Of a DNA stretch of 64,000 nt, positions 1 through 9,909 are shown one piece after another. A model generated the notes under the pieces. That model was not told where the DNA came from. It was given only the letters and a program-made list of their open reading frames with translations, and did not search any database. Within the stretch, counting starts at the first letter, position 1. The number at the start of each line of letters is the position of its first letter. Origin of the DNA: Chryseobacterium sp. 6424 (lineage in GTDB: Bacteria > Bacteroidota > Bacteroidia > Flavobacteriales > Weeksellaceae). The stretch is taken from NCBI RefSeq assembly GCF_003692615.1, contig NZ_CP023540.1:186001-250000 (forward strand), read 5' to 3'. The position numbers and the translations under genes are program-made.

Positions 1-942
1 AAGATCCCTAATCTGGGCGGGATTGCCATCTTTTATTCTATTGGTGTATGTGCATCTATTTTTGCGTTCGAGCTTTTCGAGCTTTATAAATTTCTGTTTG
101 CATCGCTTGTGATTCTGCTGTATATCGGCGTGATGGATGATATTGTAATCATGCGGGCTTATAAAAAACTTCTTGCGCAACTTATTGTAACCGCCTTGAT
201 GGTAATTGGCTCCGATGTGCGGATCCGTAGTTTTTTCGGTCTTTTCGGGGTGTATGAACTTAATTATTTCCTTAGTTGTGGCATCAGTATCTTCACTTTT
301 ATTGTGCTGATCAACGCTTTTAACTTAATTGATGGTATTGATGGGCTTGCGGGTGGATATTCCATTCTCTGCAGCGCGATGTTTGGCATCAGTTATTTCC
401 GGTTGGGCGAATATAACTACCCATTGGTAATTCTTTCCGGGGTCATCATCGCATCGGTGAGTGGTTTTTTGTATTACAATCTTTCTAATTACCGTAATCT
501 GAAGATTTTCATGGGCGATACCGGCTCTATGATCTTGGGTTTTTTACTGGCTTTCACAGCCATTTGTTTTATTGATATTTTTATTGATAAAAATCTGCCC
601 GATGTGCCGCGTTATCATTTGAAATCAGCGCCCGCAATTGCTATGGCGATCCTTATTTTACCGATCACAGATACTCTTAATGTCTTTTTGGTGCGTGTTT
701 GCAGTGGTAAATCTCCTTTTCTGGCAGACCGCAACCATATTCACCATTCGCTGCTCGATCTGGGGCTTACCCATCGCCGCAGTACCGTTTATATTTTAGT
801 GTATTACCTTTTTATCGTGTCAGTTGCCTATTTTTTAAGACATATTGACGTGAATTTATTGCTGTCCGTAATCATGCTGTTGGGGTTTGCCGGCGCCTAT
901 CTACCCAAAGCCCTTTTGTTAATGAAAAACAGAACCATTTAA
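1..942 (+). CDS. WecA/MraY-like undecaprenyl-phosphate sugar-1-phosphate transferase (5' partial)
   Basis: Membrane glycosyltransferase that would load the first sugar-1-phosphate onto undecaprenyl phosphate to start capsule or O-antigen synthesis. The frame is open from base 1 and begins with IPNLGGIAIF, a motif found shortly after the start in this family, so the N-terminus lies outside the window. Family motifs are visible: GVMDD (Mg-binding Asp pair), NLIDGIDGLAGG, FMGDTGS and the cytoplasmic DRNHIHHSLLDLGLTHR loop, separated by many hydrophobic segments. It is followed after 31 bp by wza- and wzc-like genes on the same strand, which supports a polysaccharide role. The exact sugar cannot be read from the sequence; MraY is less likely because of the context. 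Confidence 0.9.
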   Translation, partial: KIPNLGGIAIFYSIGVCASIFAFELFELYKFLFASLVILLYIGVMDDIVIMRAYKKLLAQLIVTALMVIGSDVRIRSFFGLFGVYELNYFLSCGISIFTFIVLINAFNLIDGIDGLAGGYSILCSAMFGISYFRLGEYNYPLVILSGVIIASVSGFLYYNLSNYRNLKIFMGDTGSMILGFLLAFTAICFIDIFIDKNLPDVPRYHLKSAPAIAMAILILPITDTLNVFLVRVCSGKSPFLADRNHIHHSLLDLGLTHRRSTVYILVYYLFIVSVAYFLRHIDVNLLLSVIMLLGFAGAYLPKALLLMKNRTI

Positions 943-946
943 TTGT

Positions 947-954
947 TATTTTTG
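947..954 (+). promoter_or_regulatory. -7 box upstream of the wza-like gene
   Basis: TATTTTTG matches the Bacteroidota -7 consensus TAnnTTTG and lies 20 bp before the wza-like start. No TTTG box is present 17-20 bp further upstream, so this is a half-supported internal promoter inside the polysaccharide locus. Confidence 0.4.
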
Positions 955-973
955 CACAAATTACCTTATTGAG

Positions 974-1819
974 ATGATGAAAAACCCTGCCAAGCTGCTG
1001 TATATTATACTCCCATTCCTACTCACTTCCTGTATCTCTACCAAAGATGTGCGGTACATGCAGCCCAACGAAACGCTGGTGATTGATGAAGAAGGGTTGA
1101 TCCCCTATAACATCCCCGTGTACAGGGTAACCAAAAATGACATCCTTACCCTGAATATCGTAACAACGCCCAAAGGTGATGCCGCACAGTTTTATTCTTC
1201 ACTTAATGCGCCTGCGGCGGCGGCAGTAGGTACTGCCAGTGGTAACGTGCAGGGCGGAAACCAGGGTGGTAACGCAACTTTTTATTTTAACGGGCTGAAA
1301 GTGGACTCCAAAGGTGACATCAACATCATGGGAATTGGCTACGTAAAGGCTGAGGGAAGGACGCTGGAAGATATTACCCAGGAAATACAAGGCCGGGTAA
1401 ATGAGAATTTTCTGGAAGGAAAATCAGAAGTCCGCCTCAATACCGATGGCATTACGTATTATATTTTGGGAGATGTAGAGACCATTGAAAACAGTGGCGA
1501 GAAAAAAGCCCATAAAAATACACTCACACTCACCGAAGCATTGGCCTTGAATGGCGGTTTGAACAGGACTGTAGACCGTACCAACATCCGCATCCACCGC
1601 AAGCTGCCCGAAGGAATAAAAATCGCGAGGCTGGATCTTACCCGCGAAGACTCCATGAACTCTCCGTATTATTGGATACAGAACGGCGACGAAATCTTCC
1701 TGAGTACCCGCTCGAAAAACCTGAACGGCCTTGGTAAAGACCCTATACAAACGCTTACTACCGGCGTCTCTGTACTTACCACCGCACTTTCAATCTATTT
1801 AATCTTAACGCGACTTTAA
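974..1819 (+). CDS. Wza-like polysaccharide export lipoprotein (Poly_export/SLBB)
   Basis: Outer-membrane polysaccharide export protein, 281 aa. The N-terminus is a lipoprotein signal (basic start, hydrophobic stretch, lipobox LLTSC, so Cys-19 or nearby would be lipidated). A Poly_export-type segment follows (YRVTKNDILTLNI) and then an SLBB-like part (ITYYILGDVETIENSG with LTLTEALALNGGLN). The C-terminus ends in a hydrophobic helix, as expected for a pore helix crossing the outer membrane. A low-complexity Ala/Gly/Asn insert (about residues 78-102) interrupts the first domain. ATG codons lie at 974 and 977. The stop overlaps the start of the next gene (TAATG), indicating translational coupling with the Wzc-like kinase. 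Confidence 0.9.
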   Translation: MMKNPAKLLYIILPFLLTSCISTKDVRYMQPNETLVIDEEGLIPYNIPVYRVTKNDILTLNIVTTPKGDAAQFYSSLNAPAAAAVGTASGNVQGGNQGGNATFYFNGLKVDSKGDINIMGIGYVKAEGRTLEDITQEIQGRVNENFLEGKSEVRLNTDGITYYILGDVETIENSGEKKAHKNTLTLTEALALNGGLNRTVDRTNIRIHRKLPEGIKIARLDLTREDSMNSPYYWIQNGDEIFLSTRSKNLNGLGKDPIQTLTTGVSVLTTALSIYLILTRL

Positions 1820-4308
1820 TGATTCCCGCTAAAGAAAATACAGGTAAACAGAATTCAGCTCAAGCGGAAAAGTTTGGTAGTTTTGCTTTTTTTGATGTAG
1901 AGAGTTTCCTGCGCCGCGTTTTACGTAACTGGTATTGGTTTGTGCTCATGGCCGCCTTGGGATATGCCATTTCATGGGTGTACAGCAAGTATTATGCACA
2001 GCGTGTATATACCTCCAGCCTTTCTTTAAGTATATCTAATAATACAGCCAGTTACTTTACCCCTAACCAGTCCATTAACTTTATCTGGGGACAAAATGGC
2101 AACCAGGACGGTGTTTACCTAAAAAAAATGCTTCTTTCGCGCTCGCATAATGAATATTTGGTGAAGGAACTGGGGCTTTATGTGAATTATTCTACCAAAG
2201 GGCTCATCAAACAAACGTATCTGGATAAATTTGATTCGCCTGTATTTTTAGAGATTGATCCCACACACCTGCAGCAGGTTGATTATCCGATTACGCTGAT
2301 CCCAAAAGGGGGAGACCGGTATGAAGTGGTGTTGCCTGAGGAAAAAGAATCCAGATCGCTGTATTCCTACGAAACCGAAAGTTTCAGCTACATCGCAGAA
2401 TATCCGGCGCCCAAGTCTAAAATCATTACAGTAAACGAATGGTTTACAACGCCTAACCTGAGATTTAAACTGGTTAAAAATCCTCAGAAAACCACTATAG
2501 AGCTTGAAAACATCATCCTTACACTTTCTACTGTTAACCATACGGTAAACAGTTTGGTCTCTACCATCAGTGTAGATTTCGATAAAGAGATCAACACGAT
2601 CATGATTATTTCAAAAAGCGGTTATAACCTCAACGGAACGGTGAACTTCCTGAATACCTCGGTAAACGAGCTACAGAAAAAAAGGTTGATCGACCAGAAT
2701 ACCGTGGATAAGAATACAGAAGATTACCTTGTTGAAAACCTGGCTGCTATTCGCCAAAAGTTAGATTCCAGCGCGGCGGTACTTAATAATATGAAGGTGA
2801 AGGAAGGGCTTTACGACATCGCCAACCGCGATGAAAAAGTATTGGAACGGATTAAAACGCTCGAAACCCAGAAAGCACAGATCCTTACCAAAATAAACTC
2901 GCTGAACAGCATCCGCAACACCCTGAATTCGCAGAATCTTGATCGGATGATCAGCTCAGATGCCGCCGGGATCTCCGATGGTATCTTTAATGCCACTGTT
3001 TCTGAACTGAAAGCACTCTACCTGAAACGCAGAGAACTTGCCCAGATCTATACCCCAAATTCGGAACCGATGCGTGAGATCAACCGCCAGATCAATGAAG
3101 CACGCGGGAACTCTACAGGCTCACTCCGAAATTATCAGGCCAGTTATATGAACGAACTGAGCAAAATCGACAGGGATATTGCCCAGGAAAGCCGAAACCT
3201 TACTGCTTATCCGGAGAAAGAACGCCGTTACCTAGATGCCGAACGCGGCTACAACATGATAGAGGCGACGTACAACAGCCTGCTCTCCAAACAAAACGAA
3301 ACCCAAATGCGGGTGGCCACCAATAAGTCGGATATCACGGTTATCGACCCTGCGAAAAACCTGGGCCAAGGGCCTATCGCCCCAGATGTACAACGTACAA
3401 AATACACTATTATAGGCGGTTTGCTGCTTTTGCCACTGCTGTTGATCGCCATCAGTGAGGCGTTGGATAACAGGGTGCGCAACATACGCGAGTTGCTGCA
3501 GGCCACCAGAATACCGCTGCTTGGCGTCATTGGCAGAAACAACCATCATAACAACCTTACGGTACTTGAGCAGCCGCGCGCGTCGGTGTCTGAAGCTTTC
3601 CGCGGTATCCGTGCGAACCTGCGGTTTCTACATAAGGAAGATCAACAGTCCAAAATCATTCTCGTAACTTCTTCGGTGGGTGGCGAGGGTAAAACGTATG
3701 CCTCTATCAATATCGCCTCGGTACTTGGCCTCAGCGGTAAAAAGACCATCCTTTTAGGTATGGATTTGCGGAAACCTAAGATTTTCGGAGATTTTAAAAT
3801 CGATAATAAGTACGGGATTTCTAATTACCTTACCGGTGAAGTAGAGATTAACCAAATCATTAATCAGACATCCATACCTAACCTTCATGTAGCCACTTCT
3901 GGGCCTATTCCCCCGAATCCTTCAGAGTTGTTGATGAGCGAACAGAACATGATGTTCCTGAAAGAACTCCGGGAAATATATGATTTCATTATTATCGATT
4001 CGCCACCTGTGGGATTGGTAGCAGATTCTTTTGAATTGATGAAATATGCGAATGCCAGCATCTATGTCGTACGCCATGAATATACGGAGAAGTATATGCT
4101 GAAGATGATCACCGAAAAATACCACAATCATGAAGTGGAAAACCTCGGTATCGTGTATAACGACTTCCAGGTGCAGAAGGGATATGGTTACAGCTATGGC
4201 TACGGTTATGGCTATGGTTACGGCTACTTCGATGAGGATAAAAATTATACCGAGCCATTGTTTATCCGCATCAGGAATTTTTTTCGCAGGCTGTTAAACA
4301 GAAATTGA
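1819..4308 (+). CDS. Wzc-like polysaccharide co-polymerase / tyrosine autokinase
   Basis: Inner-membrane protein of 829 aa controlling polysaccharide chain length and export. It has a Wzz-type N-terminus with a first membrane helix (about residues 40-55), a long periplasmic coiled-coil part, and a second helix near residue 530 (GGLLLLPLLLIAI). The C-terminal cytoplasmic BY-kinase domain carries Walker A GGEGKT (about 620-626), Walker A' MDLRKP (about 648) and Walker B FIIIDSPP (about 722). The tail (about 786-806) is an almost pure Gly-Tyr repeat, the expected autophosphorylated tyrosine cluster. Domain and kinase are fused in one chain, as in Gram-negative Wzc. It overlaps the wza-like gene by one base. 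Confidence 0.93.
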   Translation: MIPAKENTGKQNSAQAEKFGSFAFFDVESFLRRVLRNWYWFVLMAALGYAISWVYSKYYAQRVYTSSLSLSISNNTASYFTPNQSINFIWGQNGNQDGVYLKKMLLSRSHNEYLVKELGLYVNYSTKGLIKQTYLDKFDSPVFLEIDPTHLQQVDYPITLIPKGGDRYEVVLPEEKESRSLYSYETESFSYIAEYPAPKSKIITVNEWFTTPNLRFKLVKNPQKTTIELENIILTLSTVNHTVNSLVSTISVDFDKEINTIMIISKSGYNLNGTVNFLNTSVNELQKKRLIDQNTVDKNTEDYLVENLAAIRQKLDSSAAVLNNMKVKEGLYDIANRDEKVLERIKTLETQKAQILTKINSLNSIRNTLNSQNLDRMISSDAAGISDGIFNATVSELKALYLKRRELAQIYTPNSEPMREINRQINEARGNSTGSLRNYQASYMNELSKIDRDIAQESRNLTAYPEKERRYLDAERGYNMIEATYNSLLSKQNETQMRVATNKSDITVIDPAKNLGQGPIAPDVQRTKYTIIGGLLLLPLLLIAISEALDNRVRNIRELLQATRIPLLGVIGRNNHHNNLTVLEQPRASVSEAFRGIRANLRFLHKEDQQSKIILVTSSVGGEGKTYASINIASVLGLSGKKTILLGMDLRKPKIFGDFKIDNKYGISNYLTGEVEINQIINQTSIPNLHVATSGPIPPNPSELLMSEQNMMFLKELREIYDFIIIDSPPVGLVADSFELMKYANASIYVVRHEYTEKYMLKMITEKYHNHEVENLGIVYNDFQVQKGYGYSYGYGYGYGYGYFDEDKNYTEPLFIRIRNFFRRLLNRN

Positions 4309-4440
4309 AATCTGCAAGCATGAGCGTTTTCAGCAGGTGAATCATAAAAGTATTTTTTCTGCGTTTTTCTTAGACTTAAATTATGCTTTTTTGCACTTAT
4401 TTAACTAAAAATTAAGAATTTCCCTAACATAAAAATGTTC

Positions 4441-4448
4441 TATATTTG
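4441..4448 (+). promoter_or_regulatory. -7 box for the DUF6089 gene
   Basis: TATATTTG fits TAnnTTTG perfectly. Transcription would start around 4455. That makes the ATG at 4458 almost leaderless and favours the ATG at 4482 as the real start. No clear -33 box is seen. Confidence 0.5.
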
Positions 4449-4481
4449 CAAAATTATATGAAAATTGATGCTCTAACGTTC

Positions 4482-5381
4482 ATGAGGAAGACTTTCTTTT
4501 ATTCCTTTCTCGCGGTCTTATTCGGGTCGGGTATTGTCTTTGGGCAACGGCATGAGATCGGCGTACAGTTGGGCATGAGCAACCTGGTTGGTGATATTGG
4601 CAGAACCAACTATATTCTACAGAAACCATTGCTGAGTAATATAAGCGATTATGGTCTTCCCTTCTACGGTGGTATAATGTACCGTATGAACTTCAATCCC
4701 TACCAAACCGTGCGTTTTAATGTAGGCTATAGCCATATCCAATTCGCCGATGCGGCCGCAAAAGAAGATTACAGGCGAAACCGGGGGCTTTGGGGTACCA
4801 ATTCAGCCTTTGAAGTTAACGCACTCTTCGAGTATAATTTTTTCCCTGTGAATGATGAGCAGCGCAGCATGCTTAGTCCTTACATTTTCGGTGGGGTTGG
4901 TGCTATCCTGGCGAACACTACACAGGTTGCAATAACGCACGACTTCCGAAGAGATGCAGGCGGAAACGCATTAGCGCCTGTGGATGGTTCGGATTTCATT
5001 ACGACACCCGGCCGCTACCAGTCCGGTAACCAGCTTACCATGGCCATTCCGTTTGGGGTGGGGCTGAAGTATAAGTTTAATTATAACTGGGCATTGTTTG
5101 GTGAATTCATGTTCCGTCCTACATTTTCAGACGCTATTGATTATAGCGTGATTGAGGATAACAGCGTGAGAGTCACGTACAATAAAGACATATTGGCGCC
5201 GGAAACCACCGCCACCTCACTGCTTCAGGAATTGCCTTACCGTGAGGTAGCGGAAGCACGTGTGGCTGAGGTTCTGCAAAACCGGGAAGTAGGCAACACC
5301 AACTCCAAGGACTGGATCAATTCCATCACCCTGGGCCTCAGTTATTCATTTGGCAGACCGCCGTGCTATTGCGGAGAATAA
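4482..5381 (+). CDS. DUF6089 family outer-membrane-type protein
   Basis: Secreted protein of about 299 aa, resembling the DUF6089 family common in Flavobacteriia; function unknown. From ATG 4482 it begins with a standard signal peptide (MRKTFF, hydrophobic core, cleavage near VFGQ). The start at 4458 would add eight residues ahead of it and lies too close to the -7 box. The mature part has alternating polar and aromatic strands (EIGVQLGMSNLVGDIG, VRFNVGYSHIQF, FEYNFFPV) and ends SITLGLSYSFGRPPCYCGE, which suggests a small beta-barrel. It is followed after two bases by uppS, so the pair is probably co-transcribed and belongs to envelope biogenesis. Confidence 0.75.
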   Translation: MRKTFFYSFLAVLFGSGIVFGQRHEIGVQLGMSNLVGDIGRTNYILQKPLLSNISDYGLPFYGGIMYRMNFNPYQTVRFNVGYSHIQFADAAAKEDYRRNRGLWGTNSAFEVNALFEYNFFPVNDEQRSMLSPYIFGGVGAILANTTQVAITHDFRRDAGGNALAPVDGSDFITTPGRYQSGNQLTMAIPFGVGLKYKFNYNWALFGEFMFRPTFSDAIDYSVIEDNSVRVTYNKDILAPETTATSLLQELPYREVAEARVAEVLQNREVGNTNSKDWINSITLGLSYSFGRPPCYCGE

Positions 5382-5383
5382 AG

Positions 5384-6136
5384 ATGCAGACGTTTAAAGA
5401 TAAAATAAATCCACAGCAACTTCCGAAACATGTAGCCATCATTATGGATGGGAACGGAAGATGGGCTAAATCCCGGGGTGAGAAAAGAACCTTCGGTCAT
5501 AAACACGCCATTAAAGCCGTGCGCGAAGTAGTGAATGCCTGTAATGAGATTCATATCCCTTACCTTACCCTATATACCTTTTCATCTGAAAACTGGAACC
5601 GGCCTGAAGATGAGGTAGATACACTTATGAGCCTGATTTCTGAAACATTGATCCTGGAAGCGGAAGAAATTTTCACGAAAGGACTTAGGATGCACATCAT
5701 TGGTGATATTGAAAAACTGCCGCCATTGGTACAGGAGCAGATGCTTCATCTGGTGGATGTTACCAAGAACAACACGAAAGGCAACCTGATACTTGCGTTA
5801 AGCTATGGCTCGCAGCATGAGATCCTTAGTGCCGTGAAAAAAATAAGTGCCAAAGTAAAGAACGGGGAGCTTACCGAAGATCAAATCACCGAGAAAGTAT
5901 TTGAAGATCATCTGTACACCTGCGAATTTCCGCCAGTTGACCTGATGATCCGTACCAGTGGCGAGGTGCGCATCAGTAACTTTCTGCTGTGGCAGATCGC
6001 GTACGCGGAACTGCAGTTTCTCGATACCCTGTGGCCCGATTTCGGGCGTGAAGACTTCTTCAAATGTATTTACGAATATCAGAATAAAGAACGCCGATTC
6101 GGCAAAATAAGCGAGCAGCTAGAAGAAAATTTATAA
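5384..6136 (+). CDS. uppS: Isoprenyl (undecaprenyl diphosphate) synthase
   Basis: Makes C55 undecaprenyl diphosphate, the lipid carrier for peptidoglycan and capsule, by cis-addition of isopentenyl diphosphate to farnesyl diphosphate. The protein is 250 aa from ATG 5384, the family's usual size. Visible motifs are HVAIIMDGNGRWAKSRG (catalytic Asp and diphosphate-binding Gly-Asn-Gly-Arg), TLYTFSSENW, and LMIRTSGEVRISNFLLWQ (diphosphate-binding Arg residues). An in-frame GTG at 5363 lies inside the upstream gene and is rejected as the start. The order uppS-bamA-skp-skp is the classic envelope cluster and is probably one operon. Confidence 0.97.
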   Translation: MQTFKDKINPQQLPKHVAIIMDGNGRWAKSRGEKRTFGHKHAIKAVREVVNACNEIHIPYLTLYTFSSENWNRPEDEVDTLMSLISETLILEAEEIFTKGLRMHIIGDIEKLPPLVQEQMLHLVDVTKNNTKGNLILALSYGSQHEILSAVKKISAKVKNGELTEDQITEKVFEDHLYTCEFPPVDLMIRTSGEVRISNFLLWQIAYAELQFLDTLWPDFGREDFFKCIYEYQNKERRFGKISEQLEENL

Positions 6137-6156
6137 AGAAAGTTACCAAGATAAAA

Positions 6157-8693
6157 ATGAAGTTTAAATTCTTACCCATCATCATGTTTGTGGCCTCGGC
6201 ACATTTCTATGGTCAGATAACTCCCGGGCAAAATACACAGGATAACAACCCCGTATATGCCCAAAACCAAACAGGCACTTACATACTGAAAGATATTGTT
6301 GTAGATGGTGTAAAAAAATATACTCCCGCACAGATCCTGCGGTTTACCGGGCTGAACAAAAACGAAAGCGTAGAGATCCCCGGCCAAAAAATCAGCAATG
6401 CCATTAAAAAACTCTGGGAAACACAGTCATTCTCGGAAGTAGAGGTATATATACAAAGTATTGAGGGCGAGCAGATTGTGTTGCGCTTCAATCTTCAGGA
6501 CCTGAAGGATCTAGGTGAGGTGAAATTCACAGGTAAAGGAATTGGGAAGTCTAAAAGCGAAAAACTCGCTAAGGATAATAACCTGAAACCCGGTACAAAG
6601 ATCACCCAAAACCTGATTTCTACCCTTAAAACAAATATTCCGCAGGAGTACGTGAAAAAAGGCTTCGCGGATGCCAAAGTCACCATTCAGGAAAAAGTGA
6701 ACGCCCAGGACCCCGAATTGGTAGACTGGACGATCGAGGTGGACCGTGGCAAGAAAGTAAAGATCAGTCATATCGAATTTGAAGGAAATGAGAGCGTTTC
6801 CGACAGGAAATTGCGTAATAAAGCTTTTAAAGACACCAAACAGCGCCGGTTCGGTATTAAAGGGATCCTGAAACCGTCGAAATTCATTGAAGAAAAATAT
6901 GAAGCCGACAAAAACAACCTGATTAACTATTACCGTTCCTTAGGTTTCCGCGATGCTAAAATCGTTTCAGATTCTGTCTGGAGAAACCAGAAGAATGATT
7001 TTGAAATTAATGTCAAACTCAGTGAAGGCAAAAAATATTACATCGGCGACATCAATTTCCTCGGCAACACTGCGTTTTCTACAGATTATCTGCAAAGAGT
7101 GCTTGGGTATAAAACCGGCGATATTTACGATGCGGTAGGCTTCAATAAAAAAGTAGGTGAAGATGGCGGTAAGGAAGACGACTCCGACATCAAATCCATC
7201 TACATGAACAATGGCTATCTGTTTTCCAATGTAATGCCTATCGAAAAATCGGTAGTTGGGGACTCTATTAACCTCGAAATCCGTATTTCTGAGGGCGAAA
7301 AAGCCACCTGGAACCGCGTTACCTGGAGTGGGAATACCACAACGCACGATCACGTAGTTCTTCGTTCGCTTCGTACAAAACCCGGAAGCCTTTTCGCCAA
7401 AAGCGACATCAAAAGAACTTATTTCGACCTTGCGGGGATGCAGTTCTTCGATCCGCAGCAGGTCGGGCAGCAAATCTCACCAAACCAGCAAGATAATACA
7501 GTTGATATCCACTGGACTTTGGTGGAGAAAGGTTCATCACAGGTACAGCTTCAGGCTGGTTACGGTGGCGGCTCTTTCATCGGGACTTTAGGTCTTACCT
7601 TCAATAACTTTTCACTACGGAACTTCCTGAAGTTTAAAGATTTCAAACCGGTTCCACAGGGTGACGGACAAACTCTTTCCATTCAGGCGCAGGCTGGGCA
7701 ATACTTCCAGAACTACGGGATCTCATTTACCGAACCGTGGTTATTTGGTACAAAACCAACGGCGCTTTCCATTGGTGTGAACCAGTCTTTGGTAAGATAT
7801 ACCGATATGTACGGGGAAACCCAGAAACTTAATATTTTCTCGGCAAGTGCCGGTCTTAACAGATTGTTGCGTTGGCCAGATGATTATTTCTCGCTGTACA
7901 CAGGGATCCAGTTCCAGAGCTATGACTTCAAGAACTATCCTTTCCAGTTTGGAAATGAGACGGAATATAACGGGTCGGCAAAAAACTTCAGTTTTAATGT
8001 TGGTTTAAGCAGAAATTCCGCAGGTCTCGATCCTATTTTCCCTACACAGGGTTCTAATGTGGAGGCTTCCGTTAAGTTTACCCCGCCATATTCTCTCTTC
8101 AGTGATAAGGATTACTCAACCATGACCAATGTAGAAAAATACAAATGGCTAGAGTTTTATAAAGTAAAATTTAAAGCTGACGTTTATAATACAGTGGTAG
8201 GTAAACTGGTGCTTCGCAGCACGGCTGAGATGGGCTTTTTGGATGGTTATAACAAAGAACTTGGCGCGCACCATTCGAGCGCTTCTATGTTGGTGGTACC
8301 GGACTCTTCGGTGGACGGTATGATGGGCGCGAACTTGTACCTTTGCGGGGCTATGAGAATGCCTCTTCAACAGGTGGTACGCTTGATGATGTAACGCCGT
8401 ACGGTGGTGCAACCATCTACAACAGATTCGCGATGGAGCTGCGTTATCCGATCTCGATGAACCAAACCGCTAAAATATATGCGCTCTCTTTCGTGGAAGG
8501 AGGTAACGCCTGGAGCTCTTTCGGAAGTTATAACCCCTTCCAGCTTAAGAGATCTGCAGGAGTTGGGGTAAGGGTTTATATGGGCGCCTTCGGACTTATC
8601 GGGTTTGATTTTGCTTACGGCTTCGACAAAACCATCCTCGGAACCGAACCTGCCGGATGGAAGACACACTTCCTGATGAACCAATCGTTATAA
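6157..8693 (+). pseudogene. bamA: BamA outer-membrane assembly factor, interrupted by a -1 frameshift
   Basis: Central pore of the BAM machine that inserts beta-barrel proteins into the outer membrane. A signal peptide, then POTRA repeats (for example YILKDIVVDGVKKYTPAQIL, KISHIEFEGNESVSDRKLRN), then the Omp85 barrel. The first frame runs to 8394 and diverges after about residue 702. Reading one frame over from 8265 gives GRAPFERFYVGGTGLFGG and then PLRGYEN, both conserved Omp85 barrel sequence, and continues to a stop at 8691-8693. One base missing within 8263-8267 (a GGCGCGC run) explains everything; the repaired protein would be about 845 aa. Because BamA is essential, a sequence error is more likely than a true pseudogene. 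Confidence 0.9.
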
Positions 8694-8704
8694 AAATGTA
8701 TGGT

Positions 8705-9268
8705 ATGAAGAATTTTAAGGTTTTTTTCCTGTTGACGCTGCTGTCTGGGTTTTTAGGTGCCCAGAAGATTGGGGTGGTAGATACAGATTATATTTTAAGT
8801 AAACTTCCTCAATACCGCGAAGCCCAGGAAAGACTGAATGCCCAGATCAATAACTGGCAAACCGAAATCCAGACTTTGCAGTCAGAATTTGATAAGAAAA
8901 AGACATTGCTCGAGAATGAACGGGTGCTTTTGGTGGGGGACCAACTGAAAATGCGCGAAAAAGAAGTGGATGATCTGGACAAGAAAATCAAGGTCATGAT
9001 CAATAACCGTTTCGGCACCATGGGCGAAATCAACAATGTACGCTCCAGCCTCACGAAGCCTTTCCAGGACCAGATTTGGGGAGCCATCAAGACGGTATCA
9101 GAGAAGAACGCACTGGGCATAGTTCTTGATAAAAGCAACAATATCAGTGTTATTTTCCTCGAAAAAAGATATGATTATACAGATAAAGTATTAGATTTGC
9201 TCCTTAAGAATTCCGCTTCGGCTCAAAAGCCAGCCGCTTCGGGTGCAACAAGGCGTAATCAAAAATAG
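8705..9268 (+). CDS. OmpH/Skp family periplasmic chaperone (first copy)
   Basis: Periplasmic holdase that escorts unfolded outer-membrane proteins to BamA. About 187 aa with a signal peptide ending in GFLGAQ, then the typical KIGVVDTDYILSKLPQY opening, a long charged coiled-coil (about residues 40-110) forming the Skp tentacles, and the C-terminal VSEKNALGIVLDKSN strand region. The start at 8705 gives a clean signal peptide; ATG 8696 is also possible and adds MYG. The tail (SASAQKPAASGATRRNQ) is an extra flexible stretch. It follows bamA after about 11 bp and is the first of two paralogous copies. Confidence 0.9.
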   Translation: MKNFKVFFLLTLLSGFLGAQKIGVVDTDYILSKLPQYREAQERLNAQINNWQTEIQTLQSEFDKKKTLLENERVLLVGDQLKMREKEVDDLDKKIKVMINNRFGTMGEINNVRSSLTKPFQDQIWGAIKTVSEKNALGIVLDKSNNISVIFLEKRYDYTDKVLDLLLKNSASAQKPAASGATRRNQK

Positions 9269-9350
9269 AAAATAACAACGCGCGCGGTCCGCGACCACAG
9301 GCCGTAATAACTTTAAACAAACCAAAAACAATAAATTTTTATCCTCAATT

Positions 9351-9845
9351 ATGAAAAAATTAAGTGTATTATTTGCCGCAGTAATGATGTTCATGGCAGT
9401 AGGGACTGCAAATGCTCAGAAGATAGCATCCATGGATTATGAAGCCGTACTTGCAGCAATGCCTGAAACTAAAAAAATGACCACCGACTTAGATACTTTC
9501 AGCAAAACAAAAGGTGACGAGTTACAAAAACAAGCTGAGGCCTTCCAGAAAGAAATCCAGCAGTATCAGGCAGACGCTGCCAAGATGACGGAAGCCCAAC
9601 GTAACACCAAAGAGGCAGACCTTCAGAAAAAGCAGCAAAACCTACAGCAGTTGCAACAAACTGCGCAACAAGACCTTGCACAACGAAGAGACGCTGCAGT
9701 AAAGCCAATCATCGACAAACTGAATAACGCTGTAAGCAAAGTAGCAAAAGCCAATAACTTCGATTTTGTAATCGACTCTACCGCGCTAATCTACAAAGGT
9801 GGTGCAGATGCTACCCCGCTTGTTAAAAAAGAACTGGGTCTTTAA
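9351..9845 (+). CDS. OmpH/Skp family periplasmic chaperone (second copy)
   Basis: Second Skp-like chaperone, 164 aa. Signal peptide cleaved near ANAQ, then KIASMDYEAVLAAMPETKKM, matching the opening of the preceding protein, and a Gln/Lys/Ala-rich coiled-coil with heptad-like spacing (about residues 50-115). The C-terminal SKVAKANNFDFVIDSTALIY strand region is conserved with the first copy. It ends directly before a strong hairpin terminator, which closes the uppS-bamA-skp-skp run. Tandem Skp genes are usual in Bacteroidota. Confidence 0.9.
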   Translation: MKKLSVLFAAVMMFMAVGTANAQKIASMDYEAVLAAMPETKKMTTDLDTFSKTKGDELQKQAEAFQKEIQQYQADAAKMTEAQRNTKEADLQKKQQNLQQLQQTAQQDLAQRRDAAVKPIIDKLNNAVSKVAKANNFDFVIDSTALIYKGGADATPLVKKELGL

Positions 9846-9865
9846 CAGAAGAATCATTAAATCCC

Positions 9866-9898
9866 AAAACCATCCCGACTTTTCAGGATGGTTTTTTT
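9866..9898 (+). terminator. Rho-independent terminator after the second skp
   Basis: Ten-base perfect stem AAAACCATCC (9866-9875) / GGATGGTTTT (9886-9895) with a 10-nt loop and a T run. It ends the envelope operon. Confidence 0.85.
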
Positions 9899-9905
9899 AA
9901 TTTTG
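9898..9905 (+). promoter_or_regulatory. -7 box before the thioesterase
   Basis: TAATTTTG fits TAnnTTTG and touches the preceding terminator's T run. It lies only 4 bp before ATG 9910, so the transcript would be leaderless or nearly so. No -33 box is seen. Confidence 0.35.
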
Positions 9906-9909
9906 TATC

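Noticed and set aside
8343..8693. Separate small gene after bamA
   Set aside because: It is the C-terminal barrel of bamA in the shifted frame, with no start of its own.
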